From Cyanobium sp. NS01 (GTDB lineage: Bacteria; Cyanobacteriota; Cyanobacteriia; PCC-6307; Cyanobiaceae), in assembly GCF_014280235.1 (NCBI RefSeq), contig NZ_CP047940.1:1364001-1428000 (forward strand): a DNA stretch of 64,000 bases, given 5' to 3'. Under the pieces are notes generated by a model that was not told where the DNA came from, searched no databases, and worked only from the letters and a program-made list of their open reading frames with translations. The translations under genes and the position numbers were made by a program. Of the stretch, positions 54,874-62,845 are shown piece by piece; within the stretch, counting starts at the first letter, position 1; each line of letters starts with the position of its first letter.

Positions 54874-56264
54874 AGCGGCAGTGGCCTGTGGCTGAATTGC
54901 CGCTCGCCACTGGCGTAGTCGGCGGCGGTCTGCCCCTGGCCGCGCAGCCGGTAGCGGTAGGTGATCAGGCCCTCCAGTCCCACCGGCCCCCGGGGCGGCA
55001 GGGTCTGGGTGCTGATGCCCACCTCGGCGCCGAAGCCGTAGCGGAAGCCATCGGCGAAGCGGGTGCTGCAGTTCAGAAACACACCGGCGCTGTCGACACC
55101 GGCCAGGAAGCGGTCGGCGGCCTGCTCGTCGGCGGTGCAGATGGCCTCGGTGTGACGGGAGCCGTAGCGGCTGATGTGCTCCAGGGCGCCATCGAGGTCT
55201 TCCACCACCTTCACCGCCAGGATCAGATCGGAGTACTCGCAGCCCCAGTCGTCCTCGCTGGCCGCCACGGCCACTCCGAGGGCCTGGCTGGCCGCATCGC
55301 CACGCAGCTCCACCCCGGCTGCCGCAAAGGCCGGCAGCGCCAGCGGCAAGAACCGGTCCGCAATCGCCTGGTGCACCAGCAGGGTTTCAATCGCGTTGCA
55401 AGCGGCTGGGTAATGGGTTTTGGCATCCAGGGCCACCCGCAGGCTCAGCGCGCAGTCGGCGGCCGCATCCACGTAGAGATGGCAGACACCGTCGGCGTGG
55501 CCCAGCACCGGAATGCGGGTGTTGTCCTGGATGAACCGCACCAGGGCGTTCGAGCCCCGGGGAATGATCAGGTCCACCAGCCCATCGAGTTTCAGCAGGG
55601 CCAGACTTTCCTCACGACTGGTCAGCAGGGCCAGGGCCTCGGGCGCCACGGCACTGCGGGCCAGGCCCTCCTGCAGGGCGTCGAGGATGGCGGCACAGCT
55701 GCGGCTGGCCTCGCGGCCGCCCTTGAGGATGGCGCCGTTGCCGGAGCGGATCGCCAGTGAGGCGATCTGCATCACCGCATCGGGGCGCGCCTCGAAGATC
55801 ACGCCCAGCACGCCGAGGGGCACGGTGATCCGCTCCAGCACCAAGCCCTGATCAAGCTCGGTGTGCAGCTGACGCTGGCCGAGGGGGTCGGGCAGCGCCG
55901 CCACCTGCCGCACCCCCTCAATGGCAGCCTCGAGCTTGGCCGCATCGAGCTTCAGCCGGGCCACGAGCGCCGGCGCCAGCTGATCGGCGGCGGCGGCCTC
56001 CAGATCGGCGGCATTGGCGGCCAGGATCGCCTGCCGGGAAGCCTGCAGCGCCTCCGCCATCGCCAGCACCGCCTGCTGGCGCTGCCGATCGGAGCACTGG
56101 CCCAGGTCCATGGCACTGCGCCGCACCGTGACCGCCCGCTGCAGCAGCTCAGGGCTGGGATCGGGAACAGCTACAGCTGCGGGCGAAGCAGCACGGGCCG
56201 AATCAGCCGTGGACGAATCAGCCGTGGACGAGGCCGCAGGAGAGCTGGAGACGATGGAGGTCAT
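54870..56264 (-). CDS. proA: Glutamate-5-semialdehyde dehydrogenase
   Basis: 464 residues from the ATG at 56264. It reduces gamma-glutamyl phosphate in proline synthesis. The catalytic cysteine lies in [15 protein letters not shown]. Also present are [43 protein letters not shown] and [18 protein letters not shown]. The N-terminal 35 residues are a low-complexity Ser/Ala stretch containing a short tandem repeat ([10 protein letters not shown]). Glutamate 5-kinase is not in the window. Confidence 0.96.
   Translation of the reverse strand: MTSIVSSSPAASSTADSSTADSARAASPAAVAVPDPSPELLQRAVTVRRSAMDLGQCSDRQRQQAVLAMAEALQASRQAILAANAADLEAAAADQLAPALVARLKLDAAKLEAAIEGVRQVAALPDPLGQRQLHTELDQGLVLERITVPLGVLGVIFEARPDAVMQIASLAIRSGNGAILKGGREASRSCAAILDALQEGLARSAVAPEALALLTSREESLALLKLDGLVDLIIPRGSNALVRFIQDNTRIPVLGHADGVCHLYVDAAADCALSLRVALDAKTHYPAACNAIETLLVHQAIADRFLPLALPAFAAAGVELRGDAASQALGVAVAASEDDWGCEYSDLILAVKVVEDLDGALEHISRYGSRHTEAICTADEQAADRFLAGVDSAGVFLNCSTRFADGFRYGFGAEVGISTQTLPPRGPVGLEGLITYRYRLRGQGQTAADYASGERQFSHRPLPL
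56195..56229. repeat. 15-bp tandem repeat in the proA 5' end
   Basis: The unit AATCAGCCGTGGACG is present twice on the plus strand. It encodes the STADS repeat in the nonconserved N-terminus of ProA. Confidence 0.7.
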
Positions 56265-56271
56265 GGCTCCA

Positions 56272-57183
56272 TCATCTCAATCCGCCGGGCTGCAGCCGCT
56301 CGAAGGCCAGGCGCGCCGCCCCCAGCCGGCCGGCGCCGTTGCCCAGGGCACAGCGTTCAATGCGCAGATCGTGGCGGCTCACGGCCAGCACCCGCTCCTG
56401 AACCTGCTCCCACACCGCCGGCAGAAAGTGGTGGCTGGCGCCGCTGAGGCCGCCACCGAGCAACACCAGCTCCGGGGTGAGCACATAGAGCAGGGAGCAG
56501 AGACCGATGCCGAGCAGGCGCCCATAGCGGTGCCATACCGCCAGGGCCTCGGCATCGCCGGCGTCGGCCAGACGGCAGAGCTCCCGCGGATCAAGCGGGC
56601 TCAGACGGCCCAGACCGGCAATGCTGCAATAGCTCTCCAGGGATCCCCGGTTGCCGCTTTTGCAGGGCGGGCCATCGGGCTGCAGGCCGATCAGGCCGGG
56701 CTCGGCGGCCGCGCCGGCGTGCCCGGTGAACAGCCGCCCGCCCAGCAGCACCGCCCCCCCCACCCCCGTGCCGAGGGTGAGCAGCAACACGTCGGCAGCA
56801 CCGCGGGCGGCGCCGTGCCAGAGCTCACCGATGGCGGCACAGTTGGCGTCGTTGGCCAGGGTCACGGGACGCTGCAGCAGCGGCTCCAGCCAGTCGGCCA
56901 GGGGCACATCCCGCCAGCCGGGCAGGTTGATGGCAATGCTGGCGCGGCGGCAGGAGCGGTCGCTGGGCCCCGGATGACCGATGCCCACCCGCTCGGCCAG
57001 CCGTTGCGGATCCAGCGCTTCCACCGCCTCCTGGATCGCCATCGTCACGGCGCCGGGCATGGCCGGCTGGGGGGTGGGGCAGACGGCCTCGGCCAGCAGG
57101 TCGCCAGCCTCGCTGAAGCGGCCCAGCTTGATGGCACTGCCGCCCAGATCCACCCCGATCGCCTGCCGTCCGGAGCCCGCCAT
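56272..57183 (-). CDS. ROK-family sugar kinase lacking the zinc ligands
   Basis: 303 residues from the ATG at 57183. ATP-binding [14 protein letters not shown], catalytic Asp112 in [20 protein letters not shown], and [15 protein letters not shown] are intact. At the place of the ROK zinc site (GEIGHI...CxCGxxGCLE) the sequence reads [26 protein letters not shown]. The histidine is Leu164, and only Cys174 of the three cysteines remains (Ser176, Ser181). Glucose or another hexose is the likely substrate, alongside the separate glk. It is the gene after tamB, 1 bp away. Confidence 0.92.
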   Translation of the reverse strand: MAGSGRQAIGVDLGGSAIKLGRFSEAGDLLAEAVCPTPQPAMPGAVTMAIQEAVEALDPQRLAERVGIGHPGPSDRSCRRASIAINLPGWRDVPLADWLEPLLQRPVTLANDANCAAIGELWHGAARGAADVLLLTLGTGVGGAVLLGGRLFTGHAGAAAEPGLIGLQPDGPPCKSGNRGSLESYCSIAGLGRLSPLDPRELCRLADAGDAEALAVWHRYGRLLGIGLCSLLYVLTPELVLLGGGLSGASHHFLPAVWEQVQERVLAVSRHDLRIERCALGNGAGRLGAARLAFERLQPGGLR

Positions 57184-57184
57184 C

Positions 57185-60100
57185 TCAGAAGCGCAGGAAC
57201 ACCTGCAGCTGGCCTTGCCACACCCCCTGGGTGTCGACGGATCCCTGCAGGTTGATCAGATCGCTGGCCTTGTAGTTGAGGTTGAGCTGGGGGGCCACGT
57301 CACTGCGGTTCGGGGCCGCGAGTACCGAGGCGTTGAAGCGCTCATTGATGTCGAGGCCGATCTCGGAGCCCAGCACCAGCTGGGGGGGCACCTGCTGGGA
57401 GCGACGCTCGGAGCGGCTGCTGAGGGTGGGGGTCACGTAGGCGGGGTAGAGGGCGAAGCTGAGCCGCTGATCGAAGGCGTCGCTGAGGTTACCGAGCAGG
57501 GGGGCGAGCAGGGTCTGGCCCAACACCGTGGCCAGGGCGGCGCCGGCCCCGCCTTCGGTGAGGCCCGCCAGGGAGTTGCCGCCGATCAGGGCCAGCAGCC
57601 GGTCCTGGGGCAGCGGCGGGCTGCTGCGCAGCTCGAGCGTGTCGGCAAGCCGATCGGCCGGCCCGCTCACGGACAGAAACACCCGCACCAGGTTGAGCTG
57701 ATCGAGGGTGCCGGCGCCCCCCTGGGTTTCGAGCTCCGCCAGCGAAGGCCCCAGGGAGCCGCTTCCCAGGCCACCCACCTGGAGGGTGTCGGACACCCGG
57801 GTGCGCAGGGCCACATCCACGAAGGGGATCAGCCCTGCCGAGGGCGTGAACACCGCCACGTTGGGGGCCTCGGGGTCGAGGCTGAAGGTGGTGGTGAACA
57901 GAGTGAGGCGGCCACGCTTGAGCCGCACCACCCCCCGCGCCTCCAGGCTGGGATCCAGCCGGCCGTTGATGCGCAGCATCCCCTCGGAGGCAAAGCTGGC
58001 CAGGTTGGGCACCACCACGGTGAGGTCCGGGCCGAGGCTGAGGCGCAGATCGTCGAAACCGATCACGCTCGCGGCGGGCAGCAGGTCGCGCAGGTTGGCG
58101 CTCGCCCGGCTTTCCACGCCAGGCCCCAGCAGGTCCAGAGCTCTGCTGAAGTCCCAGTTCTGGAGCGCCTCACGCGACACCGTCGTGGTGCTGTCACCAG
58201 CTGCCGGCGCCGCACCCTCCGGCTGCACATTGATCGTGCCCTTGGACATGCTCAGGTCGCCGCCGATGTCCAGGGCCGCCAGGCTGCCTGACACCAGCAG
58301 GGAACCGGCCGCCACGGCCTTCACCCGCGGCAGGGCGAAGGGCACGTCCGTGAGCTCCAGACTGAGCTGGGAGGGCTCACCGTCCTCCATGACAGCTGGC
58401 TCCAGCAGGCCAAGGCTGCCACTGCCGCTGATGCTCCCCTGCGGGCCCACCTGGGCGGTGAACTCCTGCAGGAACAGCTGTTCGAAGTCGAAGAGCACGG
58501 TGGCCTGGAGGTTCTCCACCTTCTGGCCCACCAGGGTGAGCGCGGCATCGCGGAAGCGCAGAAAGCCGTTGGCGATCGGATCGTCGAGGCTGCCGCGCAC
58601 CAGCAGCTGCAGGTCGCCGCCTCCCGCGTTCCACTCCAGCTCCGGGCGGGCCAGCTCGGTGAGGAAGCGCAGGCCGTCGTCGCGGCTGGCCAGGCGCAGC
58701 TCCAGCCCCTCCCTGGCTGGATTGAGCGGCACCTGGCCCGCCAGTTCGACGTTGCTCTCCGCCCCCTCGGCGCGCAGAGCCAGATCCACGTTGAGCACGT
58801 CCCCAGCCACGGCCACCGCGCCGCGCTCGAGCAGCAGGGGCGCCTCTCCGAGAGCCCCATCCTCCAGGGCGAAGTCCAGGCTGAGTTCCGGATCAGCGCC
58901 GCCCAGGCTGTAACGCCCTTGAGCGGCGATCCGGCCCCGCAGAGTCTCGGGCACGGGCGTGAGCAGGGCCACCAGGGCCAGGGGCAGGCCGGAGAGCGAG
59001 AGCTGGCCCTGGCCCATGCGGAAGGGGCCCTGCAACGTCACCTGCACGGGCTCGCTGGTGAGGGCCAGGTCCTGGTCCTGACCCGGCAGCCAGAGGTGGG
59101 CCCTGATGGAGAGGTCGGCGCGGGTGTCCACCAGCCTGGGGCCGGTGAGCGTGGCATCGAGGTCGAAGCGTCCCGCCAGCTTCTCCAGCCGTTGGGCCAC
59201 GGTGAGGCCGCTGAGCGGATCGCGGCGGGCCCCCTGCAGGGCCGTGCGCGCCAGCTCAAGGGCCGCCAGCTGGCCATCCAGACTGCCGCCCAGGGTGTCG
59301 ATCAGGAAGGTGCCGAGATCTGACGCCGTGCCCCTGGCCAGCTGGCCCTCGCCCTGCCACAGCGGCCAGGCCTCCAGGAGCTGGCGCACCAGCGGATCCC
59401 GCAGTTCCCGCCCCGTGACCGTGGCCTGGAAGGGGCCCTTCCAGCGGCCACTCCAGTCGATCGCGACTCCGCCTCCACTGAGCGGCACCACATCGACGCG
59501 AGCCTGATAGCGGCGCTCGGTGTAGCGGCCGGAAATGCTGGCCTCCTCGGCCCAGACACCGAGTAACACCGGCCGATCCAGGCTGGCCTGGCCGCTGAAG
59601 GCGAGGGGTTGCAGTTCCAGTTCCCCCGCGCCGCTGAGGGCTCCCTTCAGCGGTTGGCGCTGGCTGCGGGGCCCCAGGGTGAGCATCACGCCATCGAGGG
59701 GGAAGGCGTCGGCGGTCCAGCGGTACAGCCGCGGCGACCCCCTCAGGGCCAGGGCCCCACCACTGCGCCGCAACAGCACCGACTCGGGCACCCAGCGGCG
59801 ATCCAGGCTCGCCTCCAGCGTGGCCGGCTCGGTGGTTCCCACGGCGCGCATCGCCAGCCGCCCGCCTCCTGCGGCGTTGCCGAACCAGTCGCCAGACCAC
59901 GTTTCCGACACCCGCAGGGGGCCGGCTCCCGGGCTGGACACGGTCAGGGCGAAGTCCGGGGTCAGGCCTGTGAGCGGGCCGCGGATGCTGCCGGAGGCAT
60001 TGAGCACCCCTTCGAGGTCGGTGCCCACGGCGGCGCTGAGCTTCGGCAGCGGGAAATCGCTGATCGCCAGGCGCAGATCCAGGGGGCCGGGGCGCAGCGG

Positions 60101-61483
60101 CTGACCGGGATTGAAACGCAGTGGCAGGCTGCCGCTGGCCGTGAGGTGGGCACTGCGCAGCCTCTCCAGGCGCAGCTGCTCGCCATTCCAGCGCAGCAGC
60201 CCGTTCCAGGAGCCGATCACGGGGTTGCTGGCCTGGCTCAGGGCAGCCTCCACCTGGGGCCTGGGCCAGCTGCCGCGCACCTGGAGCTGGCCCCGCAACG
60301 CCTCGCCCAGCAGCCCCGGCGGCGTGCCCTGGGTCTGGGGTAACTCGCTGGGCAGCAGCTGCCAGGAGCCGTCGAGCTGCAGGCGTTTGCCCAGCTCGCC
60401 CCGCACCCGCAGCCAGGAATTGAGGCGGAGCACTTCCAGGGTGTCGAGGGCGAGTTGCTGGCGCTGCCAGCGGGCCTGCAGACCGACGCGGCCATCGAAG
60501 TCACCCCAGCGCCAGCTGGTGGCCGGCAGCGAGATCAGCTGACCCCTGCAGCGCAGGCGGGGCTCCCTGAGGCTCAGCGGCGGGTTGGAGCCCGGGGCCT
60601 GCCACTGCACCCGTTGCAGCTGCAGCTCCCCCTCGCACTGGGGCCCCCCATCCCGCCAGGAGAACGTGAGCCGGCCGCTGCCATCGCCCTTGAGGGAGCC
60701 GGGTAATCCCAGGAACCGGGCAGGCAGCTGCAGCGGAAACCCCTGGCTCAGCAGCTGGGCTTTGGCGCTCTGCTTGCCCCAGTTGCCCTCCCCCACCAAC
60801 CGCAGGCTGCCGTCTTGACCGGCGGCGGGGCCGGAGGGCCGCACCAGCGCCCGCAGTTTGATCGTCTCAAGGTGCAGCTTCAGGTCGGCACTGCCCTCCA
60901 CCTGCAGGCTCACGCCAGCGGGGGCGACGTTCAGCTGGGCGGGCTGCTCCAGCCGCAGCCGCAGGTCCAGCCGCGGCGGTTCGGCGTTCGGATCATCGGG
61001 CGGCAGCACCCAGTAGCGCCCCTGGGCATTGCGGCGCAGGTTGGCCTCCAGACCGACCAGCCCGAGTTGGAGCACGGGCCGGCGCAGCCGCAGGCTGGCC
61101 AGGGGGTCCAGGCTCAGCGACAGCTGGCGCACGTCCAGGGTGGAGGCGTCGTCGGGGCCGGGCAGCACCCGGCTGGGACCCAGCGTCAATCCCGACCAGC
61201 CCAGGCCGCGGTAGGGGCCGAGCTGAAGGGGGTGACCCAGGGCCCGGCCGAGGGTCGACTCCAGGCGTGGCTGCACGCGGCGGTAGACCCCCGCCAGCAG
61301 CGCATCGGCGGAGCCGATCGCCACCCCGGTGGCCGCCATCGTGGCCACGGAAGCCAGCAGCAGGGGGGTCGGCCGCCCCACGCGCAGAGGCCTCTTCCCA
61401 ACTGGCTGATCGTCAGCCTGGCTGGCCTTGTCTGCCGCCTCTGAATGCTCCTCCCCAGGGTTCTGATCCGGCACCACCGCCAT
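57185..61483 (-). CDS. tamB: TamB-like translocation/assembly module protein (DUF490 family)
   Basis: 1432 residues from the ATG at 61483. A single N-terminal anchor (PTPLLLASVATMAATGVAIGSADALL) is followed by about 1200 residues of beta-rich repeat, as in AsmA-like and TamB bridge proteins that carry lipids or assist outer-membrane assembly. The C-terminal 300 residues form the DUF490 domain, including RLKRGRLTLFTTTFSLDPEAPNVAVFTPSAGLIPFVDVALRT, LLALIGGNSLAGL and the final GQLQVFLRF ending in phenylalanine. No TamA/BamA gene is adjacent. It heads the tamB-ROK-proA-folB-pyruvyl transferase run. Confidence 0.9.
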   Translation of the reverse strand: MAVVPDQNPGEEHSEAADKASQADDQPVGKRPLRVGRPTPLLLASVATMAATGVAIGSADALLAGVYRRVQPRLESTLGRALGHPLQLGPYRGLGWSGLTLGPSRVLPGPDDASTLDVRQLSLSLDPLASLRLRRPVLQLGLVGLEANLRRNAQGRYWVLPPDDPNAEPPRLDLRLRLEQPAQLNVAPAGVSLQVEGSADLKLHLETIKLRALVRPSGPAAGQDGSLRLVGEGNWGKQSAKAQLLSQGFPLQLPARFLGLPGSLKGDGSGRLTFSWRDGGPQCEGELQLQRVQWQAPGSNPPLSLREPRLRCRGQLISLPATSWRWGDFDGRVGLQARWQRQQLALDTLEVLRLNSWLRVRGELGKRLQLDGSWQLLPSELPQTQGTPPGLLGEALRGQLQVRGSWPRPQVEAALSQASNPVIGSWNGLLRWNGEQLRLERLRSAHLTASGSLPLRFNPGQPLRPGPLDLRLAISDFPLPKLSAAVGTDLEGVLNASGSIRGPLTGLTPDFALTVSSPGAGPLRVSETWSGDWFGNAAGGGRLAMRAVGTTEPATLEASLDRRWVPESVLLRRSGGALALRGSPRLYRWTADAFPLDGVMLTLGPRSQRQPLKGALSGAGELELQPLAFSGQASLDRPVLLGVWAEEASISGRYTERRYQARVDVVPLSGGGVAIDWSGRWKGPFQATVTGRELRDPLVRQLLEAWPLWQGEGQLARGTASDLGTFLIDTLGGSLDGQLAALELARTALQGARRDPLSGLTVAQRLEKLAGRFDLDATLTGPRLVDTRADLSIRAHLWLPGQDQDLALTSEPVQVTLQGPFRMGQGQLSLSGLPLALVALLTPVPETLRGRIAAQGRYSLGGADPELSLDFALEDGALGEAPLLLERGAVAVAGDVLNVDLALRAEGAESNVELAGQVPLNPAREGLELRLASRDDGLRFLTELARPELEWNAGGGDLQLLVRGSLDDPIANGFLRFRDAALTLVGQKVENLQATVLFDFEQLFLQEFTAQVGPQGSISGSGSLGLLEPAVMEDGEPSQLSLELTDVPFALPRVKAVAAGSLLVSGSLAALDIGGDLSMSKGTINVQPEGAAPAAGDSTTTVSREALQNWDFSRALDLLGPGVESRASANLRDLLPAASVIGFDDLRLSLGPDLTVVVPNLASFASEGMLRINGRLDPSLEARGVVRLKRGRLTLFTTTFSLDPEAPNVAVFTPSAGLIPFVDVALRTRVSDTLQVGGLGSGSLGPSLAELETQGGAGTLDQLNLVRVFLSVSGPADRLADTLELRSSPPLPQDRLLALIGGNSLAGLTEGGAGAALATVLGQTLLAPLLGNLSDAFDQRLSFALYPAYVTPTLSSRSERRSQQVPPQLVLGSEIGLDINERFNASVLAAPNRSDVAPQLNLNYKASDLINLQGSVDTQGVWQGQLQVFLRF

Positions 61484-61550
61484 TCCCCCGGGGATGCCAT
61501 CGCGCTGTGCGGGCGCAATATAACGGCGTTGCCCAGCCCCCTCCAGCCCC
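61484..61550. promoter_or_regulatory. Divergent promoter region of tamB and ycf51
   Basis: 67 bp between divergent starts. A core AATATAAC at 61517-61524 gives TATAAC for the plus strand (27 bp before the ycf51 ATG) and TATATT for the minus strand (34 bp before the tamB ATG). No clear -35 elements. Confidence 0.45.
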
Positions 61551-62021
61551 ATGTCCACCGACCCGATCCTGTTCAGCGCGGGGGAGTGGCTCGGCGCCGC
61601 CAGCGGGGTTCTGGCCCTGCTGACCATCGCCGGCTTCCTGCAGCGCTGGGGCATCCGCTTCCGGCTGGTTGGCATCACCAGCTTCACCGCCTTGCTGGCC
61701 CTCTCCTGCCTGGCCTTCGCGATCAGCTACCGCCCCCGGGTCACCGTGCCGGGCGCCCTGGCCGTGCCGGTGGTGTACGACAACGGCGGGGATCTGGTGA
61801 TCGCCACCGCCAGCGCGGACTTCCCCCTGGAGGCGGCGCTGCCGAGCGTGGAGCAGGTGGCCCTGAACCTGCGCAACAGCGGCCGCAGCACCCCCACGGG
61901 CCTGGTGCACGTGCGGCTGCGCCGGGTCGAGGCGATCGGCCCCGGGCTGAACGCGCCTGTGGTGCTGGCGGAAGCCACGCGCAACCTCAACACCGGCACA
62001 GTGGAGATCGACCCTGGCTGA
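61551..62021 (+). CDS. ycf51: Ycf51-like protein (DUF2518)
   Basis: 156 residues from the ATG at 61551. The family is found in cyanobacteria and some algal plastids. Two transmembrane helices (SGVLALLTIAGFLQRWGIRFRLVGITSFTALLALSCLAFAIS) are followed by the conserved VPGALAVPVVYDNGGDLVIATASADF, LPSVEQVALNLRNSGRSTP and VLAEATRNLNTGTVEI. Function unknown. The next coding frame begins 8 bp before its stop. Confidence 0.86.
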   Translation: MSTDPILFSAGEWLGAASGVLALLTIAGFLQRWGIRFRLVGITSFTALLALSCLAFAISYRPRVTVPGALAVPVVYDNGGDLVIATASADFPLEAALPSVEQVALNLRNSGRSTPTGLVHVRLRRVEAIGPGLNAPVVLAEATRNLNTGTVEIDPG

Positions 62022-62436
62022 GCGCGACGCCAGCCCCCAGGGGGAGCCCCGCTGGAGCCTGCCGCCCCACTTCGCGCGGGAGGAGCGCCAGCTCAGCGCC
62101 GCCGGCATCGGCAGCTGGAGCGGGCTGGCCGGGCTCGACGACACCGCCCTGAGGCGACTGGGCAGGGCCGGTGGGGCCAGTGAAGCGCGCCTGATCCGCC
62201 TGCGCGGCCAGGCGCGGCTGGTGATCGACGTGGGCCTGGAGCCTGCCGAAGCCGCCCTGCTGCTGTACGCCGGCGTGCCCGATCGGCGCGCCCTGGCAGA
62301 GGCCGACCCCCAGCGGCTGCTGGTGCAGATGGGCCGCCTGCAGCGCAGCCTCACCGGCCTGGCAGCCCCGATGCTGAGCCTGGCCCGCTTGAGGCAGTGG
62401 ATCCAGCGGGCCCGGGATCGCCGCACCAGAAACTGA
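62014..62436 (+). CDS. DUF4332-like helix-hairpin-helix protein with an apparent CTG start
   Basis: 140 residues if started at CTG 62014. The frame is open from 61951, and codon bias supports coding from about 62014, but no ATG, GTG or TTG occurs before GTG 62221. The N-terminal half (WSLPPHFAREERQLSAAGIGSWSGLAGLDDTALRRLGRAGGASEARLIRLRGQARLVIDVGL) looks like the DUF4332 HhH fold and would be cut by a start at 62221. The C-terminal half reads EAALLLYAGVPDRRALAEADPQRLLVQMGRLQRSLTG. Overlap with ycf51 (CTGGCTGA) suits translational coupling. Only 62221-62436 has an ordinary start. Confidence 0.7.
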   Translation: MAERDASPQGEPRWSLPPHFAREERQLSAAGIGSWSGLAGLDDTALRRLGRAGGASEARLIRLRGQARLVIDVGLEPAEAALLLYAGVPDRRALAEADPQRLLVQMGRLQRSLTGLAAPMLSLARLRQWIQRARDRRTRN

Positions 62437-62503
62437 CCCCAGCCAGGGGAGTGACCGCCTCACCCCCTTTCAAATGGTGGGGAGCCGGGAAATCTCCAGA
62501 TCC

Positions 62504-62845
62504 ATGGCCGTGTCCAACTTGAACCAGTCCTTCTCCCTCACCCGCCAGCCCTGGTATCGCCGTGCAGCGCCGGCGGTGGCTCTGCTGCTGGCGGCCCTGG
62601 CCCTGGTGCCGCCGCTGCTGAGCCAACCCGCCCGCAGCCAGTCCCAGCTGCTCGAGAGCGTCAAGCGCAATCCAGCCAAGGCCAAGAAGCTCTGTGCCCA
62701 GCTGCGCCAGATGAATGCCGATGGCGTGTCGTACACCAGCCGCAAGGCCACCCGGGTGATCGCCACACAGGAAAACCTCAGCCCCGGCGATGCCGAGGTG
62801 CTCACCACCTACGTGGTGGGCCTCCATTGCCCCGACGTCCGCTGA
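62504..62845 (+). CDS. Small exported protein, unknown function
   Basis: 113 residues from the ATG at 62504; a start at 62474 is also open. A signal peptide is clear: RRAAPAVALLLAALALVPPLLSQPARSQ. The mature part reads SQLLESVKRNPAKAKKLCAQLRQMNADGVSYTSRKATRVIATQENLSPGDAEVLTTYVVGLHCPDVR, with two cysteines that could pair. I recognise no named family, though short periplasmic proteins of this form occur in picocyanobacteria. The next gene starts at the base after its stop. Confidence 0.75.
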   Translation: MAVSNLNQSFSLTRQPWYRRAAPAVALLLAALALVPPLLSQPARSQSQLLESVKRNPAKAKKLCAQLRQMNADGVSYTSRKATRVIATQENLSPGDAEVLTTYVVGLHCPDVR

